Below the pieces are notes generated by a model. It had not been told where the DNA came from, ran no database searches, and saw only the letters and a list, made by a program, of their open reading frames with translations. A stretch of 64,000 nucleotides of DNA, from positions 174,918 to 238,917 of the forward strand of contig NTMA01000063.1 in assembly GCA_002917075.1 (NCBI GenBank). Direction: 5' to 3'. The translations under genes were made by a program, and so were the position numbers. This DNA is from Hawksworthiomyces lignivorus. Taxonomy: Eukaryota; Ascomycota; Sordariomycetes; Ophiostomatales; Ophiostomataceae. Positions within the stretch are counted from its first letter, which is position 1. Every line of letters begins with the position of its first letter. Shown here piece after piece: positions 34,825-45,913 of the stretch.

Positions 34825-37701
34825 ATGGGGAGACGCAAGGTTGCCGCCCTCGAGAAGATCGATGCTGACTTGTATGGAACCGCATATCTTCCCTTTTGTT
34901 TCTGCTCAAGATCCTAATGCTAACCGTCCTCCAGCGCGAGTCTGCAATACAAAATTCGACGAGATCCAAAGCAAGTTTCACAGCCCAGCCCACAGGGCTC
35001 CAAGAGGCCTGTGCACAGTCTAAACGGATTCTAACATCTCTCTAGATCATATGAAGACGAGTTTCAAAGGCAATACGAGCAGTATGGTGAGTGTGCTGCA
35101 TGCGATCCCCTGTCGCCTTGTCCTTCAACCGGTTCTCCTGTGCTAACCATGCACCGCCTCAGTCTCCCAGCGTGATCTGTTTCTCACGGCGCCGGCCAAT
35201 GCCTCGCCGGATCAGGCTCGTGCTTTCCATGACCTGATTGATCTGCTGGCCCACATTGCCGACTGCTATCCAGAGGCGCTGCGGACCTTCCCAGAGGACC
35301 TAGCGGCGATTCTGACGCAGCACCACGCCGTGCTGCACCCGGAGCTGCGCGACAAGATTGTGGGCAGCCTGGGCCTGCTGCGGCGCAAGGAGATCCTGGA
35401 CTCGGCGGCGCTGGCGCAGACGCTGTTCCCGATCCTGGTAAACACGCCGAGCAAGACGCTGCGCGCGCTGCTGTTCCGGCGCCTGGTGTCGGACCTGCGC
35501 AACGCCAACACCCGCTCCAAGAACCACCGGCTCAACCGCACGGTGCAGACGGTGCTGCACAACCTGGTGTCGTCCGACACGGTGTCGGCGCGGCCCATCT
35601 GGGCGGTCAAGATCACGCGCGAGCTGTGGACGCGGCGCGTGTGGACCGACGAGCGGCCGGTCGCCGTCATGCGCACGGCCTGCCTGGGCGACAACGAAAA
35701 GGTCGTCGTATCCGCCGTGCGCTTCTTCCTCGGCGGCGACAAGGCGCGCGACGAGATCGAGGACGACAGCAGCGGCGACGACGAGCGCGAGAACCGCTAC
35801 GGCGCCGTGCTGGGCGGCGGCGGTGGCGGCGTCGACCTGCAGAAGCTCAAGCAGCGCAACCTGCACAACAAGAAGACTAAGAAGTTCGCCAAGAAATACG
35901 GGCAGGCCGTCGACAAGGTCAAGAAGATGGAGCGCAAAAAGAGCCAGCCCCACCCGCTCAACTTTTCTGCGCTGGTACGTTTTACTTTTTTTTTATTTTT
36001 AGAGTGTTTGTGCTACGTGTATGCATGTTGTGTGGTCTTTTTTGGTCCACGGTTCCTACAATACGAGGTTCAAAAGTTGGACGGGGGTCCCAGACATGTA
36101 CACTGCCCCACAAAGGAGTTGCACACCATGCAAGCGAGGCATACTAGAGACGGCAGATGAGAAAAAAAAGAAGAAGAAATGGACAAAAGGGAATTACGCG
36201 TACGCTGACAAGCATGAAACAGCACCTCCTCCATGCGCCGCAGGATTTTGCGGAGGCGCTCTTCGCGCGCCACCTGCAGTCGTCCAAGTGCAAGTTCAGC
36301 CTGGAGAGCAAGCTGCAGATCCTGCAGCTGGTCACGCGGCTGCACGGCCTGCACAAGCTGCTGGTGCTGCCGCTGTTCAGCTGGTTCACAAAGTACCTGA
36401 CGCCGCGGCAGGCGTCGGTCACGACGTTCCTGGCGTCGCTGGCCCAGGCCGCGCACGACCAGGTGCCGCCGGACGCGCTGGAGCCGCTGGTGGCCAAGAT
36501 CGCCAACGAGTTCGTGTCCGAGGCGTCGGCGGCCGAGGTGGCGGCGGCCGGCCTGACGGCGATCCGCGAGGTGGCGCTGCGCCAGCCGCTGGCCATGACC
36601 GACACGCTGCTGCAGGACCTGGTGCAGCTGCGCAAGAGCAAGGACAAGGGCGTCATGATGGCGGCGCGCGGTCTGCTCTCGCTGTTCCGCAACGTGGGCG
36701 CCGAGCTGCTGGCCAAGAAGGACCGCGGCAAGGACGCCACCATGGGCCTGCGCAGCGGCGAGATGCGGCTGCGCAAGTTCGGCGAGGAGACCGCCGGCGG
36801 CATCGAGGGCATCGAGCTGCTGGAGCAGTGGAAGGCCGAGGAGCGCAAGAAGCGCAAGCGGGCCGCGCGGGGCGAGGGAGCCGGCAGCGGCGAGGACGAC
36901 GAGGATGACGACGAAGATGGCGACGACGACGACGACGACGAGAGCGAGGCCAACTCCAGCGCGTGGGACATGTCGGATGACAGCGATGACTCGGGCGGCT
37001 GGATCGACGTCAGCAGCGAGGACGAGGCGGAGAAGCCGCCGCCCGTCAAGCGGCAGAGGAAAGGGAAGAAGCAGGACGAGGAGGAAGAGAAAGAGGACGA
37101 GGAAGAAGACGACGAGGACGACGAGGACGAGGACAGCGACGACGACGGAGACGACGAGGAAGACGAAGACGAAGAGAACGAGGCGTCCATCTCGAAGCTG
37201 GCCACGTCGACAATTCTCACGCCGGCTGACCTGGCCAAGCTGCGGGAGCTGCGCATGGAGGCCAACGTCGAGAAGGCCATGGGCAAGCGGGGCGGGGCGG
37301 CCGCGCAGGGCGGCGGCGGCGGCGGCGGCGGCGCCAAGGGCACGACCAGCCGGTACCAGCAGGTCATGGCGGCGCGCCACACGGAGGACGGGCTAACGGC
37401 GGCGCAGATCGAGCTGGCGTCGACGCTGCGCAAGGCCACCAAGGAGGAGCGCATCGCCAAGGCCCGCGAGGGCAAGCCCGGGCGCGACGAGCACCACTCT
37501 ACGCAGGCGATCCGCAAGGCCAAGAAGGCGTCCGAGGGCAAGTCCATGACCAACGCCGAGAAGGCGCGCAAGAAGAACATCTTCATGACCATGGGCAAGG
37601 CGCGCAAGAAGCACAAGCGCAGTCTGGTCGAGACGCGCAAGGCGCTCACCGATCACGTATCACGGTCGAAGCGGGGCGGCCGGCGTGGCAACCGGGGCTG
37701 A
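34825..37701 (+). CDS. SDA1: SDA1 homologue (60S ribosome biogenesis / actin-cytoskeleton protein), five exons
   Basis: Exons 34825-34871, 34935-34970, 35046-35086, 35163-35974 and 36223-37701 encode 804 residues. The start MGRRKVAALEKIDAD, then LQYKIRRDPKSYEDEF, is that of fungal Sda1. Intron 2 uses a GC donor (CCAAA|GCAAGT); the only nearby GT donor breaks the frame. The body is helical (HDLIDLLAHIADCYPE, then LRDKIVGSLGLLRRKEILDS, then QILQLVTRLHGLHKLL). A very acidic Asp/Glu run (about 543-645), a poly-Gly run (about 685) and a basic Lys/Arg-rich tail (EKARKKNIFMTMGKARKKHK) follow. Yeast Sda1 is an essential nuclear/nucleolar protein needed for pre-60S maturation and export, and also affects actin organisation and G1 passage. 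Intron 4 is unusually long (248 bases). Third positions are extremely GC-rich, as for a highly expressed gene. Family certain, length normal. Confidence 0.95.
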
Positions 37702-38290
37702 AGAGAGAGAGAGAGAGAGAAAAAGTTGGCAGATAGAGACCGGAAGGCCAGCAGCCCGAAGGAAAAACAAGCAATCAATAAAGTGGAGAGTACTATGGCG
37801 CAGCCCGTTTTAGCTGCAAAGACATGCAGGATCATGAAACCATTCTTTTTCGGAGTAGTGCTTGTACGTATGTAGTGCTTGTACCGTGGGCACTTTGTGT
37901 CGATCACAAAACGCCACCGCCATAGCCCGGACGATACGTCCATTTGGCGTCTGCTTCTTTTGGCCCCGTCGCCCGGCTCTTTTGCAAATCTTGGACCGTT
38001 TTGGCTGCTTTGGCTGCTTTGGCTAGAGGCTAACAGCATTTAACAGCATTGGCACGCCAGCTTGCGGCATACGAACAATTCTAGCAGCCAAATCCGAAGG
38101 GCTCATCCTCGCCTGCAGGGGACCCGGTTCTTTTTTTAGCGTAAACCCAAAACCCGAATGTGAACTTTCTTTTTCTCGGGAGTAGTGCTGCTTTTCGCAA
38201 AGCGTGTTCCTGAAACTGACAGGTGCATATTTGGCGGTGTCAACTGGGCATCGCCGTGTTCTCGACTTTTATGCTCTAGACGTTTTTCAT

Positions 38291-38326
38291 TGTCGGTGCG
38301 ACAGGACTTGTCGGTGCGACAGGACC
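38291..38326. repeat. 18-bp direct tandem duplication
   Basis: TGTCGGTGCGACAGGACT followed immediately by the same 18 bases with a C in the last position. Each unit contains the palindrome-like GTCGGTGCGAC. Confidence 0.8.
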
Positions 38327-39307
38327 TGCAGGCATCGTCTTAAACCGGCTTTCTCTAGCTTCTTCCTCTCTCTCATCCAGCATTCACGTCGCTTGCGCCT
38401 TTTGTGACAGGTCATCTGTCCTAGCTCCGACACCCTACATCGCATCCTGTTTTCGTTTGCGCAGGCTGCCTCCGACTCCTCTTTTTTGCGCTCTGGCCAT
38501 TTCGAAAGACAGAGCCAAGATTATTCGACGACATGGCAAGTTTCTCTGCAGGCTAGGATGAAAGCAGAGATTGGAAACAGGGGGGAAATACAAATCTCGT
38601 GAGAGTCATAGAAGAAGAATCATCCAATACGAGACTGGACGAATAGGAGACATGCGGCTGACAGCACTTCGTCCTTGGATGCGAGTCAAAGACAGGCTTT
38701 GGATGGACGGCAGGCAGAGCGTTGCGTCCATACGACGTACACTAGAATTAGCGACCCAAGCGTGAAAATGAGGCGTCGGTCTAGACCGTCTGGGCTGGGT
38801 TCCCGTTTCCCGTAGTAAATGGAGACACTACACCGGTAATATCCTCTGGCAGCATATGACTTGATATCGCGTACAGAACAAGAGAGAAGTGGAAAAGAGC
38901 GCAGAAATACGGCTGAAAAGAGACCGCGCTGTTCTTCTTTCTACCTCTTTTAATTGACCTGTATTACGCATTATTTTGACATGGGACGGGAGAGGGTGGG
39001 CACTGATCCCCTCTGCTTCTCTTCTACTGCGATAAGCACCCCCCTACGCGATCATACTATGACCAGGATTAGGTTGCTAGAGCTTTTTTGTCTTCTGCTC
39101 GCACATCATTGCCCTGTTGTCGACAGGACGCATTGGCCAAGCGTTCTTCGCTCCCAATCTTGGTGCGTCTCAGTAGTCCTGCCTACCATGACACCTAGTC
39201 GTAGCCTGTCTCTGCTAGTAGCAAGAAGAGTCTTGATGCTGCTCCTTTTTTCCCTCTAAAATTCAAGAAATGCTATAGCAAGCAGCCTCTACGCTAGTTT
39301 AGAGTTT

Positions 39308-39334
39308 GGGGGGGGAAGGGGGGGGGGGGGGGGG
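39308..39334. repeat. G-run: G8-AA-G17
   Basis: Almost pure guanine tract on the plus strand in non-coding DNA. It can form a G-quadruplex and is prone to sequencing error. Confidence 0.8.
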
Positions 39335-40729
39335 TTGTTTGTCAAAATCGTGAAACTCCAGTAATTAGAGATTGTCTGCTTCTTCATTAATTTTCTCTAG
39401 ATACTTTTAGTCGTTAAGATTTCACGCTTACAGGGCTTAGTCCTCGTACTAACTCTCATACTACGAGACTAAGACTCCCGCGTATTTTCATTCTCTGAGG
39501 CTAACAAACTGTTAATGTTTGAAAGGAATGGAGACGGCGAGGTTCTGAAATAAGGGCCTGGATGTTCTGATACAGTACCAGCTACTATATTGTAAAGACC
39601 AGGACTGCTTACACATGCTTTGAAATTCGGACCTCAAGCTTACTTCTAGCTACGTAATACGAAGTAGTGGAATGGTTTCTCATGGCCAGAGGTAGGGAAA
39701 TCTGGGAAGGGCATTCCTGGGTAGGTTCTCATGCCACAAACTACAGTAGCCCACGCTCCATACAGGGCGATCTAGAGACCCAAACATGCTTCCCCCAGTG
39801 TTCTACATCGTTTTCCGTAGCTGTCTCGAGATTCCTGTCTCGCTGTATCAAAGAGATTTGACTGACGATCGACCTAGCGTTTCCGGCGGCAGCAGCGGAA
39901 AGCTGCTTTCTAGCGTCTCGCCTCGACGAGGATGATCATAAACAAAACCTCCCAAGTGTTGCCAGGAGCATCCGGGTGATGCTAACAACGGCAGCACCTC
40001 TTGTAAAAAAGCATCTCTCAGCTCCATCTCAAGTCCAAGGGGCCTCTCGTAGCGTTGAATGAGCAGATCTCATATGGAGTGACCAGCTAAATCCCTAGCC
40101 AAAAGAGAAAAGGCCTCAAGCTCTCTATAAGAACCTTTAGTTGGTCAGTATGCTCTCCAAGAGGCTTGCACAGCAGTCTTCGAAACCGCCGCGAGACGGT
40201 GAAGGGTTGATGGTGAACCACTTGGCATAGCTGAGCACGACGTAGAGCGGCACTAGCAGTTTTGACGATCCCGTCCGAACATGTATTGATATTCCTTTTG
40301 ATTCGCCTTCTTCGTACATTTATTTTTTGGTTGAATGACATACATTTTCTCGTTCCCCTAGCCCAATATATTGTGATTTTAAACCCTCTCCAGGTGGCCG
40401 ATACACCCGAGTAAGAAACCTTCCATAGACCCTGTGATACATACGTGAACAGCCGTGACGTACAAGCGTACAAAATGAAAAAAAAAAAGAGATACCCGAA
40501 AAGTCGAAGAATGCCAGAAGCAGAAGTGTCAAGTCTCCCTATGAAGAGACGTTTTGAAAAAAAAAAAAATAGAAAATAAAGCATAACCCATGCAAACTCC
40601 ACGCCCTAAGAAAAAGAGAAAAACTTTTAGAAGATAGACCGGCAAGAGGTAAAGAAATAATCCGACTAAAGAGACAGCAAAAAAAAGGGAAAAGGAGCAG
40701 ATGATGCGGAGCACTCCCCTTCCGGCTCG

Positions 40730-42311
40730 TCAGTTCCAGCGGTTGCGCGTCCAGTCGTAGACGGTCTCGAGGTAGTCAGACCAGGACTCGCCGGAGAGAG
40801 TAGGCACGTCGGAGACGCGCTTGCCGCTGATCTCGTCGGCGCCGAGGAAGGCCAGGTCCATCTCGCCGGCGAACTTGGTGTAGTGCTTGTTGGTGAACTT
40901 GAGCGTGCCGCGGTGCTCGCCCGTCTGCATGTTGTTGTCGACGAGCCCGCGCCCGCGCCAGCGGACGTAGAACTTGAGCGGCGGCCGGCCGCCGCTGCTG
41001 CCGGGAACCATGGCCCCGCTGCTGCTGTTGGCGCCGTTGTTGGCACCACCCGCTGCTGCAGCTGCAGCGATCGCTGCAACGGCGGGGGTGTCGTCGTGGC
41101 TATGGCCTACGCCGCCTGGCCCGCCGTGCAGACCGGCACCACCGCCGACCAGGGAGCCGAGCCCGCCGAGCCCGCCCAACCCGGGTGGCCCCATACCGGG
41201 CATACCAGGGATGCCGCCCATGCCAGGCATGCCCGCCATGGGCGCCAAGCCAGCGCTGCCGCTGCTGCTCGATGTCCGCGCCTTCTTTCCAGGCATGAGC
41301 TGCTGCGCCTGGTGCTGCTGGTGCTGCTGCAGGTCTCCCGCAGTACCGCTGCGGCGCCCGCCAGGGCCACCGGGCGCCTGCTTGCGCTTGCCGCCGCCGC
41401 CGCCGCCGCCGCCCGCCGCAGCCGCTGCTGCTGCTGCTGCGGCGGCCGCAGACACGACATCTTCGCCGTTGCGGCGGTCCGGGTCGTCGCCGGCGTCGAG
41501 GCGGCGCACGTGGTTGGTGAGCTGCTTCTCGTCGGCGGAGAGGATCATGACGCCAAGAACGACGCCAAAGTGAAAGGTGCCCTTGTAGACGCCCGGGGTG
41601 GCAGTCGGGGCGACGTCGAGGGTCAGATTGCCGTTGACGGACCACTGATCCTGGATCTCCTTGGAGGTGATGACGTATGCGCCGACGACGGTGGCCGGGA
41701 TGGCGTCCTCGACCTTGCGCGTGCTGCCCTTGGGCCGTCCGCGCGGCCGTGTGGCGGAGGTGTCTTTGCGCGCCTCCCATTCGAGGGCCATCTCGTCGCG
41801 GAGAGCTTCGACGTCATCGGCCATCTTGCGAAACTAGGAAAGCGCGTGTTAGCAACGGAAGGCGCTAATAGAAAAAAAACAAGCCCCTCCAAAAAAGGCA
41901 ACAGAGATAAAAAAAAAATAAATAAATAAATGGCAAGAAGAACCATCTAGAGCTTACGTTTCCTGCTGACACCTGATCTCTGAAAATAGCCAGCACCTCG
42001 TCGGACGACGACTGGTACGGCGGCGGCAGACCGTAGAAGCGAAACTGAGCTAGCATGAACTTGCGCGACAGCGTGCGAGCTGCCTCGAGGTCGGTAATCT
42101 TCTCCATCTTGGGTGGACGCCCGCGGCCGAGCTTGATCTTCCATTTCTCGGGGTCGCTGGGGTAGCAGAGCCGGAGCAGATGCTGGGGCCGCTCGTACGC
42201 GACGCCGTCGATCGTCGCAAAGGTGCCGTCATACTGAAAGCCATTGCGCCGGATGGGCTCCGGCTTCGTGGGGGTAGTGGCGGCAGCGGCGGCGACGACG
42301 ACGGCGGCCAT
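40730..42311 (-). CDS. Conserved AT-hook protein of unknown function, two exons
   Basis: Exons 42311-41958 and 41833-40730 encode 485 residues. The 124-base intron (GTAAGC...CCTAG, TTGCTAAC branch) is phase 0. The codon before the ATG at 42311 is GTG, so 42311 is the start. Two AT-hook-like motifs are visible: GRGRPPK (62-68) and RPRGRPKG (147-154), which suggests binding to the minor groove of AT-rich DNA in the nucleus. The N-terminus (RRNGFQYDGTFATIDGVAYE, then LLRLCYPSDPEKWKIKL) and the C-terminus (LKFYVRWRGRGLVDNN, then SGESWSDYLETVYDWTRNRW) look conserved and structured. Between them lies a region of poly-Ala, poly-Gly and GMPGMGG repeats. I know of no assigned function. A chromatin or transcription factor is likely (inference). 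Its genome context gives no further clue. Confidence 0.8.
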
Positions 42312-43386
42312 CACAGGAAAAAACGAGAGGCAGAGACGAGGGGTGCAAACGAAGCTCTAAAAGCTTTAAAAGAATCAGCTATAGAGGGGGGTGATCGAAG
42401 GCGTACTTGTTTTCTTTTTTTCGATTTTTTTATTTTCTCCTTTATTTTTGAAGCAAAAAAAATGATGAAAATTTAGGAGGTTAGGGGGGGAGACGAATTA
42501 AAAAAATAAAAAAGAGAGAGATGGGAATAAAAAAAATAATGAAAATAAAAGAAAAAAAAATCAGTCACAGCAAAAAGTGGGGTTATTTATCGTACCGCAT
42601 GCTCTCATTGGTCGTCTGCTTGTAGTGCCACGGTGGTTGGGTACGAGTACGTACGTCACAATCCAAGCAGCTTTGAGGAGGCTAGCAAACTCACAGAAAA
42701 CAGCTGTTTGATATCCAGTGCTCGTTCAGAGCTCTTTGTGTATGTACGTAGATTTGTCTCCAAGCTTCACAGCCCAACTACCGCATCAATGTCGGTGGCT
42801 GTAGCGACATTACCCTTGTGCTGCTGCAAGAGAGGTCGGAAGACGCTAGAATTAAATTAAATGAGAAAACAATTCCCAGAAAAAAGAAGGACCGTCAGCA
42901 TGATGTAGGCTCTGAGCTGTCTGCCACCTGGGAAAGAGCTGAGCAGACGCACTCTGGCACGGCAGGAGCGGCTCAACGTTGCCAACCCCGCCTTCCTTAT
43001 TGCTGTGCCTTTTTCGGTCATTTCCTGCCGTTTGTTCTCCAATTTGTGGGCAATAATAGACCCATCCACGTGTTATTTACCTCTTTCCCCTCAGTGCTCT
43101 CACCAGCCGAGGTGGGCTCTCTCTCTGGAAGCCACCTTACATCGGTAGAAGCTGCACGCGAAATTGCTATAGCCAGCACACAAGACACTACCTAGCTTAT
43201 AGGCATACGTATGCAAGGTAGGTATTCAAAGATGCAGGTAGAGTGTATATTCACGTGATCGACAGGGACGACTTTGACGCCGTCAGCTTGATAAGTCACC
43301 GACCTCAGATTGTTCCAACGGTTGCCATCCGTGCCCAAAGGCATTTCGAATATATGATACATCGTCAGGCTGGAAAATGTCCAGCC

Positions 43387-43785
43387 CTATGTGACCGAGT
43401 ATGAGAACCTTTGTTCAGAGACCCCATCCGGACCAACGACTATATAGCTGTCGATATGGTTTTGCAACCCCTCCCCTGTCTGGCGAAGAACAGTAGATGC
43501 TGCTGAGGCTGCTTGCTTCACGTCGTGAGAAAATAATCTCTCAAACTGCCGCAGGAAGCGCTTACCGACGGTAGATCTCCACCGCGAATCCGTGGTCGCC
43601 CGCCGGGTCCCGTTCACGGCGGGTGCCGGACGCTGCCTCAGCTCCGTGGTCTCCCGCACACAGAGAATCAGAAAGCAAGTCTTCTTACTAACTCGGTGAA
43701 AGCATTGCAGATCGTCTAGCTCTAAACTATATCTGCTTTGGCAAGAAGCAAGAAGTCCACAATTACCTTTATATTGGGCTGACAT
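43387..43785 (-). CDS. Possible small gene or remnant, function unknown
   Basis: The ATG at 43785 has a fungal-type context (GACAAAATGTC) and opens 132 codons to a TGA. The product has basic and hydrophobic parts but no domain I recognise. Internal GTTAGT and GTAAGC donor-like sites mean the true exon structure could differ. After the stop, reading can be picked up in another frame, which may indicate a broken gene. The minus strand is moderately GC-rich here compared with the AT-rich flanks. I cannot tell a short gene from a degenerate one; it may equally be chance. Confidence 0.25.
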   Translation of the reverse strand: MSAQYKGNCGLLASCQSRYSLELDDLQCFHRVSKKTCFLILCVRETTELRQRPAPAVNGTRRATTDSRWRSTVGKRFLRQFERLFSHDVKQAASAASTVLRQTGEGLQNHIDSYIVVGPDGVSEQRFSYSVT

Positions 43786-44129
43786 TTTGTCTCGTTTACA
43801 GACCAGTTGGAAACAAGATCTTTAGTTTCCTCGTAGCGTATAATGCACAGTGATGACCGTACTCCGTATATGATGCTATCATCGCGAGGGATGAATATCC
43901 CTGGAGGCTATTCCAAATTCAATGCCCAAGTTGGACTAGACCGACGCAAAAATCGAAACATGAAGCCCTTACGACATCCAATTAAACCACCTGCGTCGAC
44001 ATGCAAACTGCAGTAAGACCCGTTTAGAGCTTAGCGCCAGCGGCCTCTAGGAGTGGCAGCGTAACATAGAAAGATCACGAACTTATAAGCAGGCATTCAG
44101 TCCGGAGGATTCAACGGAGCACGGGCTCG

Positions 44130-44181
44130 TAGGACTATATCGGCTGGTAGGACTATATGGCACCCATAGGACTATATCGGC
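44130..44181 (+). promoter_or_regulatory. Three direct copies of TAGGACTATAT(C)GGC upstream of the methyltransferase
   Basis: Copies at 44130-44144, 44148-44161 (one base shorter) and 44167-44181, spaced 18 and 19 bases start to start, 220-270 bases before the ATG at 44399. Near-helical spacing (under two turns) and the position fit a cluster of binding sites for a transcription factor (inference). No such element was noticed elsewhere in the window. Confidence 0.5.
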
Positions 44182-44398
44182 ATCTCAGTGCCGTGGACGA
44201 GGGAAGCAAGCAGGGGCCGTCTTACTCTACGAAGCTGCTTATATGTTCTGTCTTGGCCACTTGCGTAGCTCGCCTCGAACTCTTCTCTGGCATTTTTATA
44301 GAACTGTCTCTCTTATAAGCTAAGACTCAACTCTGAATAGATCATTCTAGTTTCCACGTCGTATTCTTTTCAGTCTGTGATTTTCATCGCATAGCACA

Positions 44399-45913
44399 AT
44401 GTCGTCCTCACCGACGTCTCTGACCCAGCTGGCCAAGGCCATCCTTGACAATGCTCAGATTCTAGAGGAGCATCTGTCTTCGAACGGCTTCCCGCAGCCT
44501 TCCTTCGATGCCAACGGCCCGAAAGAGTTTCCCGTGGACATCCAAAACTCCGAAATTCATGCCGCCCGGCACAATCTCATTGATGCCACCAGGCAGCTAA
44601 GAGACCTCGTGACGTATCCGACCGACACGCTTAAGTGGATGATTATGAATGTTGCTCATCCCTTGCTCCCGGCCACCGCTCGCGTCTAGTAGAACTAGCG
44701 TTTGGCTTGTAGAGCTGTTGCTGTCTAACGGCGGTTACTGACTTGGTTTTTCTTTTTACCCGATTCTAGGAGCACACGTTCGCCGCCAGCCTACATGTGC
44801 TGTCGCACTTCAAGGTCGCCGAGGCGGTCCCGGCCAGCGGCACCATCTCCTTTGCGGCGCTGGCCGAGGCCACGGGCCTGAGCGAGCTGGACGTGGCGCG
44901 CTTCGTGCGGCGCACGGCGCTGCACCACATCTTTGTGGAGGCGCCGGCGGGCCACGTGGCCCACACGGCGACGTCGCTGCTGCTGGGCACGGACCCGGGC
45001 ATGCAGGCGCTGGTGGCGCACATGTCGGAGGAGGCGTTCCCGGCGTCGGCCAAGATCGTCGAGGCGCTGGAGCGGTTCCCGCGCACGCGCGAGCCGGACG
45101 AGAGCCCGTTCGCCCTGGCGTTCGGCGCCAGCTTCTTTGCGCGCAAGATGCAGCAGCCCGCCACCATGCACCGCTTCGCGCGCGCCATGGGCAGCTGGAG
45201 CGCCGGCGACGGCAGCGCCGGCGTGCGCGACGGCTACGGCGGCCCGGGCGGCGGCTGGGCCGCGCTGCCCGCGGGCGCCACCGTCGTCGACGTCGGCGGC
45301 GCCGCCGGCCACATCGCCCTGGCCGTCGCCGCCCGCTACCCCCACCTGTCGTTTGTCGTCGAGGACCTGCCGCCCGTCGCGCCCCAGGCCGCCGCGCTGC
45401 GCGCCGCCGCGCCGCCCGCCGTCGCCGCCCGCGTCGAGTTCGTGCCGCACGACTTTTTCCAGCCCCACCCCCCCGCCGCCCGCGGCGCCGCCGTCTACCT
45501 CCTGCGCTACATCCTGCACGACTGGCCCGACGCCTACGCCGCCAAGATCCTGCGCGCCGTCGTCGACGCCATGGGCCCCGCCAGCACCCTGCTCATCGCC
45601 GACGCCGTCATGCCCCCCGCCGGCCTCCTGCCCGCCTGCCAGGAGGAGGTGCTCCGCAGCTTCGACGTGGTGAGTGCGCGCACAAGAAGGGACCCAAGAG
45701 CCCAGTCTCTCGCCCGCTTCGCTCGTCTGCTAACGCTCCGTGTCCCCCCTTCCCTTATAGAGCATGCTTGCCCAGCTCAACGCCCAGGAGCGCACGCTGG
45801 AGATGTGGGAGGCGCTCGTCAAGGGCGCCAGCGACGGAAAGCTGGGCATCACCAACGTCATCATGCCGCCAAAGGGCGAGTCCGTCAGCATGCTCGAGAT
45901 CAAGTTCGTCTAG
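44399..45913 (+). CDS. SAM-dependent O-methyltransferase (COMT-like, family 2), three exons
   Basis: Exons 44399-44650 (or -44683), 44770-45669 and 45761-45913 encode 434 residues (445 with the longer exon 1). The second intron (GTGAGT...TTATAG) is clear. The first has a clear acceptor (GATTCTAG) but only weak phase-0 donors, GTTGCT at 44651 or GTCTAG at 44684. Domains: helical N-terminal dimerisation part (1-85), winged-helix part (HTFAASLHVLSHFKVAEAVP onward), then a Rossmann fold with SAM-binding VVDVGGAAGH (about 256-265; Asp258) and the catalytic LHDWPD (His334). The family methylates phenolic hydroxyls of secondary metabolites, usually polyketides; the true substrate is unknown. No synthase is adjacent, so it is not in an obvious cluster. 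Exon 2 is far more GC-rich than exon 1. Confidence 0.85.

Larger units (their letters stand above)
37702..40729. other. 3-kb spacer between SDA1 and the AT-hook gene
   Basis: 3' flanks of two convergent genes with an unusually long gap. It contains an 18-bp tandem duplication (38291-38326), three copies of ttggctgct-like sequence near 38000, and a G-run (39308-39334). No supported gene; frames at 38954-39259 and 40087-40602 are low-complexity or without domains. Confidence 0.4.
42312..44398. other. 2.1-kb spacer with the divergent AT-hook and O-methyltransferase promoters
   Basis: An A-rich block (42460-42570) lies at the AT-hook gene's leader. A minus frame at 43785-43387 may be a gene remnant (listed separately). 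The methyltransferase promoter holds three copies of TAGGACTATAT(C)GGC (44130-44181). Nothing else is supported. Confidence 0.45.

Noticed and set aside
36144..37649. Long minus-strand frames (501 and 436 codons) opposite SDA1
   Set aside because: They are antisense shadows of the GC-rich SDA1 exons and give Ser/Arg/Leu-rich low-complexity protein.
44399..45913. Biosynthetic gene cluster around the methyltransferase
   Set aside because: No synthase, oxidase, transporter or pathway regulator lies within 7 kb on either side.
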